Source: G965222535 sp965222535 (GTDB lineage: Bacteria > Pseudomonadota > Gammaproteobacteria > HK1). Taken from it: a DNA stretch of 64,000 nt. The translations under genes were made by a program, and so were the position numbers. Each line of letters starts with the position of its first letter. The stretch's first letter is position 1. Shown one piece after another: positions 24,445 through 31,790 of the stretch. Under the pieces are notes generated by a model. It did not search any database. It had not been told where the DNA came from and worked only from the letters and a program-made list of their open reading frames with translations. The stretch lies in NCBI GenBank assembly GCA_965222535.1, contig OZ244957.1, positions 2,604,001 through 2,668,000 of the forward strand. Reading direction: 5' to 3'.

Positions 24445-25332
24445 ATGTCTGGCATCTTGTGGGGGCTGCTGGGCAGTGGCTTCATCGGCGTTTCCGATGG
24501 CATCGCCCGCAAAACGGCGCAGCACACGACGCTGAGCGTCCTGATCCTCTTCGTGATGGGGCTGTCGACGGTTTTCCTGACCGCTTGGTGCATAGCAACT
24601 TGGAACTGGCCGCGTTGGCATCTGTATAGTTGGAGCGTTTCACTGATCTCCGGGGCACTTAGCCTGGCGGCGCTTCTCTTTCTTTATAAAGCCTTGGCAC
24701 GCGGTCCGGTGTCGGTCGCCTCTCCAGCGGCGGCAACCTTCGCTGTGATTCTGGTAGCGCTGAACGCTTTGGCTGGAGAGCCGTTCACTTGGCAGCAGGG
24801 CGTCGCAGGCGTCATCGTGTTTGTCGGGATTGCACTGCTCGCGCGGCGCGCCAAAGGCGCAGGGGTGCATGAAAACTACAGCGCCGCATGGCTGCGCAAA
24901 ACGGCGCTGCTCGGCCTTGGCACCGGTGTTTGCGTTGCGCTGCGGTTTTTCTTTGCGCAAGAAGCGGTGAGCACACTTGGGCCGCTGCATGCGCTGTATC
25001 TGAACCGCGTTGTCGCGCTGGCCTGTGTGCTGCTGTTGATCGGCTGGGAGCGATCGCGGCGTAACGTGCTGAACTGGCCGAAAGGAACCATCCTCGGGCT
25101 GGTGATCGTGCAATCCGTGCTCGAAACGCTGGCTCTCGGAGCTTTCCTGTACGGCTCAAGGGGCAGTGGGCGAGTCGGTGCATCGATCGGTTTCTCGGCC
25201 TTTTCCGCAGTCTCCACCTTAACCGCCTGGTTGTGGCTCAAAGAGCGGGTCGATCCCCACCGCATCGCGTCGATTGGCCTCATCATCGCCGCGCTCTGGG
25301 TAGCCATCCTGTATGCCCCTGAAAATCAGTGA
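24445..25332 (+). CDS. EamA-family (DMT) membrane transporter
   Basis: 295 residues with about ten hydrophobic helices. The N-terminus ILWGLLGSGFIGVSDGIARK and the EamA segments LARGPVSVASPAAATFAVI and GVAGVIVFVGIALLARR support the call. The second half has VGASIGFSAFSAVSTLTAW and LKERVDPHRIASIGLIIAAL. It probably exports or imports a small metabolite across the inner membrane. Its closeness to trpC (35 bp) suggests co-transcription; a role in aromatic amino-acid traffic is only speculation. Confidence 0.82.
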   Translation: MSGILWGLLGSGFIGVSDGIARKTAQHTTLSVLILFVMGLSTVFLTAWCIATWNWPRWHLYSWSVSLISGALSLAALLFLYKALARGPVSVASPAAATFAVILVALNALAGEPFTWQQGVAGVIVFVGIALLARRAKGAGVHENYSAAWLRKTALLGLGTGVCVALRFFFAQEAVSTLGPLHALYLNRVVALACVLLLIGWERSRRNVLNWPKGTILGLVIVQSVLETLALGAFLYGSRGSGRVGASIGFSAFSAVSTLTAWLWLKERVDPHRIASIGLIIAALWVAILYAPENQ

Positions 25333-25476
25333 ATTGCGCATGGGCACATTTTGGAGATACACAGAAGGGGGAATAGATATAACCAATCCTTACTATATAG
25401 CCAGAAGCAAAATGGCACGGCACCAAGGCAGAACCAATGCGATGCTGAGGTTAGAGGTTAGAGGTTAGAGGGAAGA

Positions 25477-26570
25477 TCAGCGGGTTGACCGCATTTCCTG
25501 AATAGCTATAATCCATTGGTGATCGTATAAGACGGCTTGCTGGTTGCGGGTTGACCGCATTTCCTGAATAGCTATAATCGTTCAATGCTTTTCGGCTCCG
25601 GCGATCCGGTTGCGGGTTGACCGCATTTCCTGAATAGCTATAATCGCATATCACCTTTGCCGTTGTACCAGCACGTTGCGGGTTGACCGCATTTCCTGAA
25701 TAGCTATAATAAATCTCCTTCTCGGCGACACCGCTTATGTGTTGCGGGTTGACCGCATTTCCTGAATAGCTATAATGCAAGATCGCAGAGTACAACAATT
25801 CCCTCTGTTGCGGGTTGACCGCATTTCCTGAATAGCTATAATAGCCAATACTTACCCCTCTTCACTCTGCCGGTTGCGGGTTGACCGCATTTCCTGAATA
25901 GCTATAATATAGGCTGCGCCAGCGCTAGGATGCTGAATGTTGCGGGTTGACCGCATTTCCTGAATAGCTATAATCGTAGGATGCTGCGCCAGCGGCTAGG
26001 CGCTGTTGCGGGTTGACCGCATTTCCTGAATAGCTATAATTCCTGTTGGGTTGCTGATTAACCTTCAATGGTTGCGGGTTGACCGCATTTCCTGAATAGC
26101 TATAATGCGACTGATACTCCAGTCAACGTAGATGTAGTTGCGGGTTGACCGCATTTCCTGAATAGCTATAATGAAGCAATCCTGCAAGGGCGGATCGTTG
26201 TAGTTGCGGGTTGACCGCATTTCCTGAATAGCTATAATGGATGTAGAAAGCTTGCAGACATATCACAAGTTGCGGGTTGACCGCATTTCCTGAATAGCTA
26301 TAATATAGCGCTGCATTCACCAAGCATAGCGCCTGTTGCGGGTTGACCGCATTTCCTGAATAGCTATAATTCCACTTTATGAGCACCCGTCTGGATGGCG
26401 GGTTGCGGGTTGACCGCATTTCCTGAATAGCTATAATCAAAATTTTTGATCGCACAGAATGTCTGGGAGTTGCGGGTTGACCGCATTTCCTGAATAGCTA
26501 TAATGATGCCTGGCAGAGTCAGCGTGTGTTTTCGGTTGCGGGTTGACCGCATTTCCTGAATAGCTATAAT
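25477..26570 (+). CRISPR. Type II-C CRISPR array, 17 repeats and 16 spacers
   Basis: Repeats are 36 bp (GTTGCGGGTTGACCGCATTT, then CCTGAATAGCTATAAT), starting at 25477, 25543, 25609 and every 66 bp to 26335, then 26402, 26469 and 26535. Spacers are 30 bp; S14 and S15 are 31 bp. All repeats are identical except the first, which differs in its first three bases. Each repeat contains TTGACC and TATAAT 16 bp apart, so transcription should run left to right and start about 7 bp into each spacer. The tracrRNA anti-repeat sets the same orientation. The array faces cas2 and ends at an intrinsic terminator. A GAGGTTA triplicate lies just before it (25447-25471). Confidence 0.97.
25485..25512 (+). promoter_or_regulatory. 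Promoter inside CRISPR repeat 1 (same in all 17 repeats)
   Basis: -35 TTGACC at 25485-25490 and -10 TATAAT at 25507-25512 with a 16-bp gap. The same two boxes recur at the same offsets (bases 9-14 and 31-36) in every repeat. Repeat 1 is altered only outside these boxes. This copy should drive the crRNA of spacer 1. Confidence 0.7.
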
Positions 26571-26576
26571 ACTTCG

Positions 26577-26617
26577 AAGCCAACTTGTTGATATACTTCA
26601 GCAAGTTGGCTTTTTTT
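26577..26617 (+). terminator. Intrinsic terminator at the end of the CRISPR array
   Basis: An 11-bp perfect stem, AAGCCAACTTG (26577-26587) with CAAGTTGGCTT (26602-26612), runs into seven T residues (26611-26617). It lies 7 bp after the last repeat on the array's transcribed strand and 25 bp before the end of cas2. Confidence 0.85.
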
Positions 26618-26642
26618 GCGCTGAAAAACATACCGTGCACCA

Positions 26643-26987
26643 TCAAAACAGCTTCAACTGCTGCGGTTTTTCCTGCCCTACCGGCTTCCTTCCCCTGAAA
26701 GTTTGTATCCTTTCATACTGCTTATCCGTAATCGCCAGTACTTGTACGATGCCGTATGGCGGCAACTGGCTTTTGATGCGCTGAGTCAAGGATTCAAGGG
26801 CTTCTTTACCGGATAACAAGCGATAATACACTGAAAACTGCCCCATCGCAAAGCCTTCATCCAGCAAATAGTTCCTGAACTTTGTCGCCGCACGTCTGTC
26901 AGAATCTTCAACCACAGGTAAATCGAACATTACAATCACCCACATAAGCCGATAGCCACTGATCCAGGTTTGTTGCTCAACGAGCAT
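26643..26987 (-). CDS. cas2: CRISPR-associated endoribonuclease Cas2
   Basis: 114 residues, last gene of the cas9-cas1-cas2 operon. The beta-strand MWVIVMFDLPV with the conserved aspartate is at residues 15-25, followed by RRAATKFRNYLLDEGF and MGQFSVYYRL, all typical of Cas2. With Cas1 it forms the spacer-integration complex. The start is 6 nt after the cas1 stop. A shorter start at the MWVIVM methionine is possible. Confidence 0.93.
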   Translation of the reverse strand: MLVEQQTWISGYRLMWVIVMFDLPVVEDSDRRAATKFRNYLLDEGFAMGQFSVYYRLLSGKEALESLTQRIKSQLPPYGIVQVLAITDKQYERIQTFRGRKPVGQEKPQQLKLF

Positions 26988-26993
26988 GGTGCC

Positions 26994-27908
26994 TCAGTGA
27001 AGAAAAAGACTGCCTGCGGCGTACAGTTGCGGTAGCGCCAAGGAGGCGTCTTTGTGCCGCAAGCAACTGACCAATGAGACGGCTAACTGCTGCAAGCCAT
27101 TGATCAACGGCGTGCTGCCTTTGTCGGAAAGAAGGTCCATCTGTAAAATCCCCACTAAAACCTGCTTCGTCTCTGGCGTCAGTGTGGCTTCTTTGGTGTG
27201 CATTTTTGCCACCTTCCAATCCACCAAAGGGCGGAAGGGTTCCATCAAATCATCGACCAGCGCAAAGCTGTTAACTTGGCTACGGTGATGCAATCCCAAG
27301 GCCGGCGTGAGTCCAGCAGCAACCACCGCACGGGCGGTTGCCGCCCGCAGGATAGCATAGCCGTAATTCAGAAAGCTGTTCGCGTCTTCCAAGCGACGCT
27401 CCCTTCTGAACGATGATCCCAGCAACGCGGGCCAGTAATGCCGAGCGGCTTGCGCCTCGCGGTTATCAGGGTCGCCGGACCTTACCCGCTTCAGCAGAAT
27501 ACCCAGCTCCGTAATTACCTGCGGATCGGCTTGGACGCGCTCTAGGATATTTTTCTGATTGCTGATTTTGGCTTGCACAATGTGCTGCCAAAGGCGCTTT
27601 TGGCGCGGGATGCTGAGATTAATCTGATCCTGCAAGATGCCAGCCTGCCCATAGTGTCCATCCAGCGAGAGGGTCAATCCCAAAGGGTGCCAGTTGCGTC
27701 CTGTGGTCACAATCACCGCCTTGCGTTCCAGCAAGGCGGTGATGACGGTCTTCGATAAGCTGACTTGAGCAGCGGAAAGGACGAGGGCCGCTATATCATC
27801 CAGCGGTACGCGCCCCAATTCCTGATCGCCTACGCTAATTTTGAGGAAACCACGGAAGATCGACAGGTAGCGTCCGTCTTCGGCGATCTCGACAATCCCG
27901 CCGATCAT
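26994..27908 (-). CDS. cas1: CRISPR-associated integrase Cas1 (type II)
   Basis: 304 residues, standard for type II Cas1. The N-terminal beta domain includes KISVGDQELGRVPLDDIAAL; the helical catalytic domain has ANSFLNYGYAILRAATARAV, GLTPALGLHHRSQ and LVDDLMEPFRPLVD, which contain the glutamate, histidine and aspartate metal ligands. It integrates new spacers. The start lies 4 nt after the cas9 stop, so translation is probably coupled. No cas4 or csn2 is present, which defines subtype II-C. Confidence 0.95.
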   Translation of the reverse strand: MIGGIVEIAEDGRYLSIFRGFLKISVGDQELGRVPLDDIAALVLSAAQVSLSKTVITALLERKAVIVTTGRNWHPLGLTLSLDGHYGQAGILQDQINLSIPRQKRLWQHIVQAKISNQKNILERVQADPQVITELGILLKRVRSGDPDNREAQAARHYWPALLGSSFRRERRLEDANSFLNYGYAILRAATARAVVAAGLTPALGLHHRSQVNSFALVDDLMEPFRPLVDWKVAKMHTKEATLTPETKQVLVGILQMDLLSDKGSTPLINGLQQLAVSLVSCLRHKDASLALPQLYAAGSLFLH

Positions 27909-27912
27909 CGCC

Positions 27913-30900
27913 CTAGCACCGCTGGTTCAGGTAGCGTCCATCCGGGGAGATGAAAATTTGCTTTAACCCTTGAAGCCCAAGTTTATTGATGCCAATATAA
28001 CGCCGCGGCGCAGCGGTGCTGTTATGGGGTTTGAGATCCAATCTATTATCGGTTGTGCTGAAGCCGGCAACGCGCATCAGGTGCTCACCCCCGCCCTCAA
28101 CGAAAGACACCATGTCGTCCTTAAACAGGCGCATTTTGAAGCTGGCTGCCGGGTGCGGTTTCTTCTTACTCTTATCCGGCACGCCTTTAGCGCATTCCGC
28201 ATAGTTCCAGAATTGCCCTTCCCAGTATTGCTTTCCCTTTTCTTGCCACTTCCCATCCTTGCCTTTTGGCCACGCCCAAATATCGCAGCAGACAAACGCA
28301 TCCGGTGCGTACGCTTTGTGTGGTGCGCTGGCAACTGGGGTAAGCGTCTGGTACTTCACCAGAAGCCGTAGGCGGCGGATGCCGTGTTCTTGACCAAAAG
28401 CACCCAGCAGCTTCGGTAACTGTTGTTTGGCATCCTTGGCATCCTTGGCATCCTTGGCTGCAACTGTCCAGCCGTGCGCTGCGAGGTAGTCAAGCAGTTT
28501 TTGCCGGATCAGCGGATCGCGAATATCTTCTAGCTCATTCTCGCTCAATGTGGCGATGGGTTTGCGCGTTACCCCGTGGTAGCCTTCCTCACCGGTTTGT
28601 TTCAGTTTCCCTGGCGTTGTTTTTCCTTCATCTTTTAGCACCCCATAAGCGGTTTCTTTGAAGTAGCGCCCCTGAATGCCATGATCTGGTTTGTATGAGA
28701 TGATGATTTCCGCCAGCCGCTGCTTAAACTGGTGGCGTAACGCGGTGGGTAATTGTGGAATAATATAGCGCGCTTGGGCACCCGCCGCGTGCGCGGTTTC
28801 CTCCTCACGCGCCGTCAGCGTTGATATTTTTTGCAATAACCACCGATCCGCCAAGGCGACGACAAACGCATCAATCGCATGATGGCGGTGATCATCACGG
28901 CTTTTCTTCCCAGATAAGCCCGTGCTCAGACGCCATTTACCGCGAATCATGGCGGTCAGCCTGCCCGGGGCAGGGGCGACGTTAGCGCACAGTACCGCCA
29001 GATACTGGTGCGCCGCACGTGAGATATAGGCGTTGTCGGTCAACTGCCGGGCGATGAAATCATGCTCCCCTTCAAAGCGCTCCATCGCATCGCGCGCAAA
29101 GCGCCAGCGCTTGGCTTTGGGTAGCTTACTCGCTCGCTCCAAGATCGCCTTCCAGTCGAAACCCGCATTCCGTCCATCTCCGAAGGCTTCATAAGGGCTG
29201 TTATTCCCTTTGGCGCGGTTGGCGCCTCTGAAAGCCAAGGTAAGATTCGCCATTGAATCGTCTAGGGTTCTTGAATAGGGCAGCAGGTGTTCGATCTCGA
29301 CCTCGCCATTTATCAGGTGGTGCGCTGCGATCGTTTGCCCGGTGAACACGCAGCGCCGCGCCATCTCGTCAGAGCCTAACTCTTCCCACAGTTTCAATTT
29401 ATTCTCGTCTTGCTTGGTTGCCGGCTGTCCTTTAGTGATTTCTTCCCAATGTTTCTTCAGGGCGGCATTGCGTTTGGTGTTTTTCGCAATGTCCTGATTG
29501 ATCTCGTTACGCTTTTTCGAGCTGAGTTTCAGGTCCCTGGAGAGCTCTACGTTTATCTCGGCAGGCGGCCCTCCAAAGCGCTTGATCAGGCTGTTGACGA
29601 CAACCCGTAACTGGTTCAGCGCAACGTGGACGGTGGGGTTGCCAATCCGCCCGAAGTGCTTTGCCGGCTGCTGCGATGGATCGGCACTGCTATCGCCGCC
29701 CATGACGGACTGGGACAGCACCTCCCCGTAATAGGGCAGGCGCTCGAGTTTCTCATCCGCGGGGTGATGGCTGTGGTGCAGCGGATTGCCGGCCTCATCG
29801 GTCAGTTTCCGCACGGCTTCGGCATAGCCCAAGCCGTGGTCGCGTATCAGCGGAAGCAGCTCTTCCATCACTTGGCGCGATAGGGTTTGGGTTATCTTGC
29901 TAAGTGGCAGCGCGGCAAAAGCGGTTGCTTGATCTTCAGTTATTGGATAGTGCTCAATCAATTCAGGGATGAGTTTTTCATCTTCTTGCGCGGCATGGAG
30001 GCATTCGAAAATATCATCCAACATAGCCGGGGCCATGGTTTCCCACAAGGGCTTTAGCAGCGGGTTGTTCTGCATCATGATCGCGATTTTGTGGATCTCA
30101 AGCTGCTTGCGCTGAACACTCTCAAGGTTAAACGTGGATTCTCTTGGGAAAAGCCTTTCTTTAGCGTGTTTAAGGCCTCTGATCGCTTTGAAGGACACGT
30201 TTTTCTTGAGCACGCCTTTCTTGCTTTTCTCGAGCGTCAGCAATTTGGCGATGATGGCATCTCGTTGCAAAGGCGAAAGCGGATGCTGGTTTTGCCACTC
30301 ATCGATCCAGCGCAGGTTTGCTAGGTCTTGGTAGATGCGGAACCATTGCGCAATCGGCGTATCACGGTGCGCTCTTAGAAACTCCGGGCGGAGGGAACAG
30401 CGCCCTCTTTCTACGGGTTTCAGCGGATGCTGAAACAAAATGCTGTTATCGCGTAGCTCCCGCCATTCATCATCCAATAGCGCATGGTGCGGTGCTTGGA
30501 AATCCTTGATGGCGTCAAACTCTTCCTCATACATTGCGCGGTCAGGGAACCATTCTGTGCCATCGCGGAAACGCAGCGGTTGCCCGTCTGTGATACGCTG
30601 ATGCAGGAATTGCCCTAGGGTTTTATTACCCATCACTTGGCGCAAAGCTACCATTTGAGAGGCGCGCATTCCTTCCTCATCTTTATCGGCATCCGACTGC
30701 TCCTTGCGGTTCGATTTAAAACCGCGGCGGCGCGCCAAATGGAATAAAACGCGCCCCAGTTCATAGCGGGTGAGAGGGCGATCTAAAGCCTCCGCCCGCA
30801 AGGTATAAGGGTCGAGAGCCTCACACTGTTGCCGCTCAATTTTATTTTGCGGCATAAGCCCCCTGCGGACTAACCTCTCCATCATGTAGCGCATGCGGTT

Positions 30901-31143
30901 GTTGCCGTGGTCGCGATTGCGGCGCATCCCGCGCGCAAGGCGACGAGCGACCGCTAGGCTATCGCCAACCCGACCCCCTTGGGCTGGCTCGCGTCCATCG
31001 GGGAAGATCCGCACCCCCATAGCGAGCAGCGAAAAACGCTCCAGTGCGGTTGCTTTTGGGGAAAATTTGTCAATTTTGTCAATTTCCAGAACCGACCAAC
31101 CGATTGAGTTGGTGCCCAAGTCCAAACCAAGTCGATAGCGCAT
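27913..31143 (-). CDS. cas9: Cas9 nuclease, type II-C
   Basis: 1076 residues, the compact size of II-C Cas9. All nuclease residues can be seen: RuvC-I D8 (GLDLGTNSIGWSV), RuvC-II E533 (INVELSRDLK), HNH H619 (EIEHLLPYS), RuvC-III H755 and D758 (HHAIDAF). An arginine-rich bridge follows RuvC-I (ARRLARGMRRNRDHGNNR). A threefold AKD repeat at about residues 895-904, encoded by a 9-bp tandem, lies between RuvC-III and the C-terminal region. AGGAGAGGG precedes ATG 31143. It is an RNA-guided DNA nuclease; the PAM cannot be read from this window. First gene of the operon with cas1 and cas2. Confidence 0.97.
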   Translation of the reverse strand: MRYRLGLDLGTNSIGWSVLEIDKIDKFSPKATALERFSLLAMGVRIFPDGREPAQGGRVGDSLAVARRLARGMRRNRDHGNNRMRYMMERLVRRGLMPQNKIERQQCEALDPYTLRAEALDRPLTRYELGRVLFHLARRRGFKSNRKEQSDADKDEEGMRASQMVALRQVMGNKTLGQFLHQRITDGQPLRFRDGTEWFPDRAMYEEEFDAIKDFQAPHHALLDDEWRELRDNSILFQHPLKPVERGRCSLRPEFLRAHRDTPIAQWFRIYQDLANLRWIDEWQNQHPLSPLQRDAIIAKLLTLEKSKKGVLKKNVSFKAIRGLKHAKERLFPRESTFNLESVQRKQLEIHKIAIMMQNNPLLKPLWETMAPAMLDDIFECLHAAQEDEKLIPELIEHYPITEDQATAFAALPLSKITQTLSRQVMEELLPLIRDHGLGYAEAVRKLTDEAGNPLHHSHHPADEKLERLPYYGEVLSQSVMGGDSSADPSQQPAKHFGRIGNPTVHVALNQLRVVVNSLIKRFGGPPAEINVELSRDLKLSSKKRNEINQDIAKNTKRNAALKKHWEEITKGQPATKQDENKLKLWEELGSDEMARRCVFTGQTIAAHHLINGEVEIEHLLPYSRTLDDSMANLTLAFRGANRAKGNNSPYEAFGDGRNAGFDWKAILERASKLPKAKRWRFARDAMERFEGEHDFIARQLTDNAYISRAAHQYLAVLCANVAPAPGRLTAMIRGKWRLSTGLSGKKSRDDHRHHAIDAFVVALADRWLLQKISTLTAREEETAHAAGAQARYIIPQLPTALRHQFKQRLAEIIISYKPDHGIQGRYFKETAYGVLKDEGKTTPGKLKQTGEEGYHGVTRKPIATLSENELEDIRDPLIRQKLLDYLAAHGWTVAAKDAKDAKDAKQQLPKLLGAFGQEHGIRRLRLLVKYQTLTPVASAPHKAYAPDAFVCCDIWAWPKGKDGKWQEKGKQYWEGQFWNYAECAKGVPDKSKKKPHPAASFKMRLFKDDMVSFVEGGGEHLMRVAGFSTTDNRLDLKPHNSTAAPRRYIGINKLGLQGLKQIFISPDGRYLNQRC

Positions 31144-31160
31144 AACCCTCTCCTAAGTGA

Positions 31161-31181
31161 GTGTCCGCGGATGGCGGACAC
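31161..31181 (-). promoter_or_regulatory. Inverted repeat in the cas9 leader
   Basis: GTGTCCGC (31161-31168) and GCGGACAC (31174-31181) are perfect 8-bp inverted repeats with a 5-bp loop. They lie a few bases upstream of the cas9 Shine-Dalgarno sequence. This could be an operator or an RNA hairpin affecting cas9 translation. Inference only. Confidence 0.35.
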
Positions 31182-31189
31182 TTCGTTAC

Positions 31190-31245
31190 ATTGAAGGGCA
31201 CCTAGAAAACCAGTTTCGCTGGCTTTCCGAGGTGTCCTGAAGAAG
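31190..31245. repeat. Family-A palindrome upstream of cas9
   Basis: GGGCACCTAGAAAACCAG and CTGGCTTTCCGAGGTGTCC form an imperfect palindrome around TTTCG. The same palindrome occurs at 53487-53530, 58499-58530 and 63146-63188. The remaining spacer to 31424 shows no gene. Confidence 0.7.
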
Positions 31246-31424
31246 CCTGCTGGAGGATTTTGGCACCGCTGCGTAAAACGCAACGTTTGTGTCAGCCCCC
31301 TCATTGCCGACGGCGTGCGCAACCCGTTACCACGCAGTCTTCGAGTCTTTCTGATGATAATCCCCTAGGGAATTTAATTACCAGCGCATTCTTGCTGGAG
31401 GGCGAGAAATAAACGCGCCCACGC

Positions 31425-31452
31425 TTGACAACCGAGGATTGCAGACTATAAT
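31425..31452 (+). promoter_or_regulatory. tracrRNA promoter
   Basis: Perfect consensus -35 TTGACA (31425-31430) and -10 TATAAT (31447-31452), 16 bp apart, the same geometry as inside the CRISPR repeats. The predicted start is at about 31459. Confidence 0.8.
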
Positions 31453-31458
31453 TAAGGG

Positions 31459-31545
31459 TAGCTATTCAGGAAATGTGGTCATCTCGTTAACAAGGGATGT
31501 TTTCCACAAAATTAAAAGGCGGGCTACGGCCCGCCTTTTATCTTT
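31459..31545 (+). ncRNA. tracrRNA of the type II-C system
   Basis: From about 31459, TAGCTATTCAGGAAATG is a 17-nt exact match to the reverse complement of the repeat. The match continues through GTGGTCA and CTCG to about 31491 with G-U pairs and one small bulge, so the anti-repeat covers about 32 nt. It is followed by a short linker and a strong intrinsic terminator. The transcript would be about 85 nt. It is transcribed away from cas9. Start and end are predicted, not measured. Confidence 0.92.
31514..31544 (+). terminator. Intrinsic terminator of tracrRNA
   Basis: An 11-bp perfect stem, AAAAGGCGGGC (31514-31524) and GCCCGCCTTTT (31529-31539), loop TACG, is followed by T-rich sequence. In the RNA this hairpin probably also forms the 3' structure bound by Cas9. 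Confidence 0.85.
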
Positions 31546-31554
31546 AACACTGAT

Positions 31555-31790
31555 GTATTCCTCCCTTCTGGTGTGGGGCTTGTCTATTGAGAGGCAATGC
31601 CCCTTCCAGCAATCATTTCATGGTGCCGCGCAGCGGATCGAGGGTGCAGCGAACGGCGCACCGCAGACGCTCCTAATTAAAAATTTCAACCTCCTTTCCC
31701 CCAAATCCCCAGTTTTTCGAGGTTCCCGGTGGTTTGTCTGCCGCCGCTAAGCCGTGACGCAGGCTCCCCAGCATCGCTCAGCCCGCGCCG
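31555..31790. repeat. Dispersed repeat between tracrRNA and uvrD
   Basis: It holds the block TTTCATGGTGCCGC, shared with 11775 and 19600, and a family-A end, CAGTTTTTCGAGGTTCCC (31709-31726). No gene. Confidence 0.65.

Noticed and set aside
25333..25476. Possible classical leader promoter before the CRISPR array
   Set aside because: No good -35/-10 pair was found; the promoters lie inside the repeats.
26577..26617. Hairpin near cas2 considered as a terminator of the cas operon
   Set aside because: The T-run is on the plus strand, so it ends the array transcript, not cas2.
25451..26646. Minus-strand open frames across the CRISPR array with repeated peptide YSYSGNAVNPQ
   Set aside because: The repeat plus spacer is 66 bp, a multiple of three, so the array stays open by chance. 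These are not genes.
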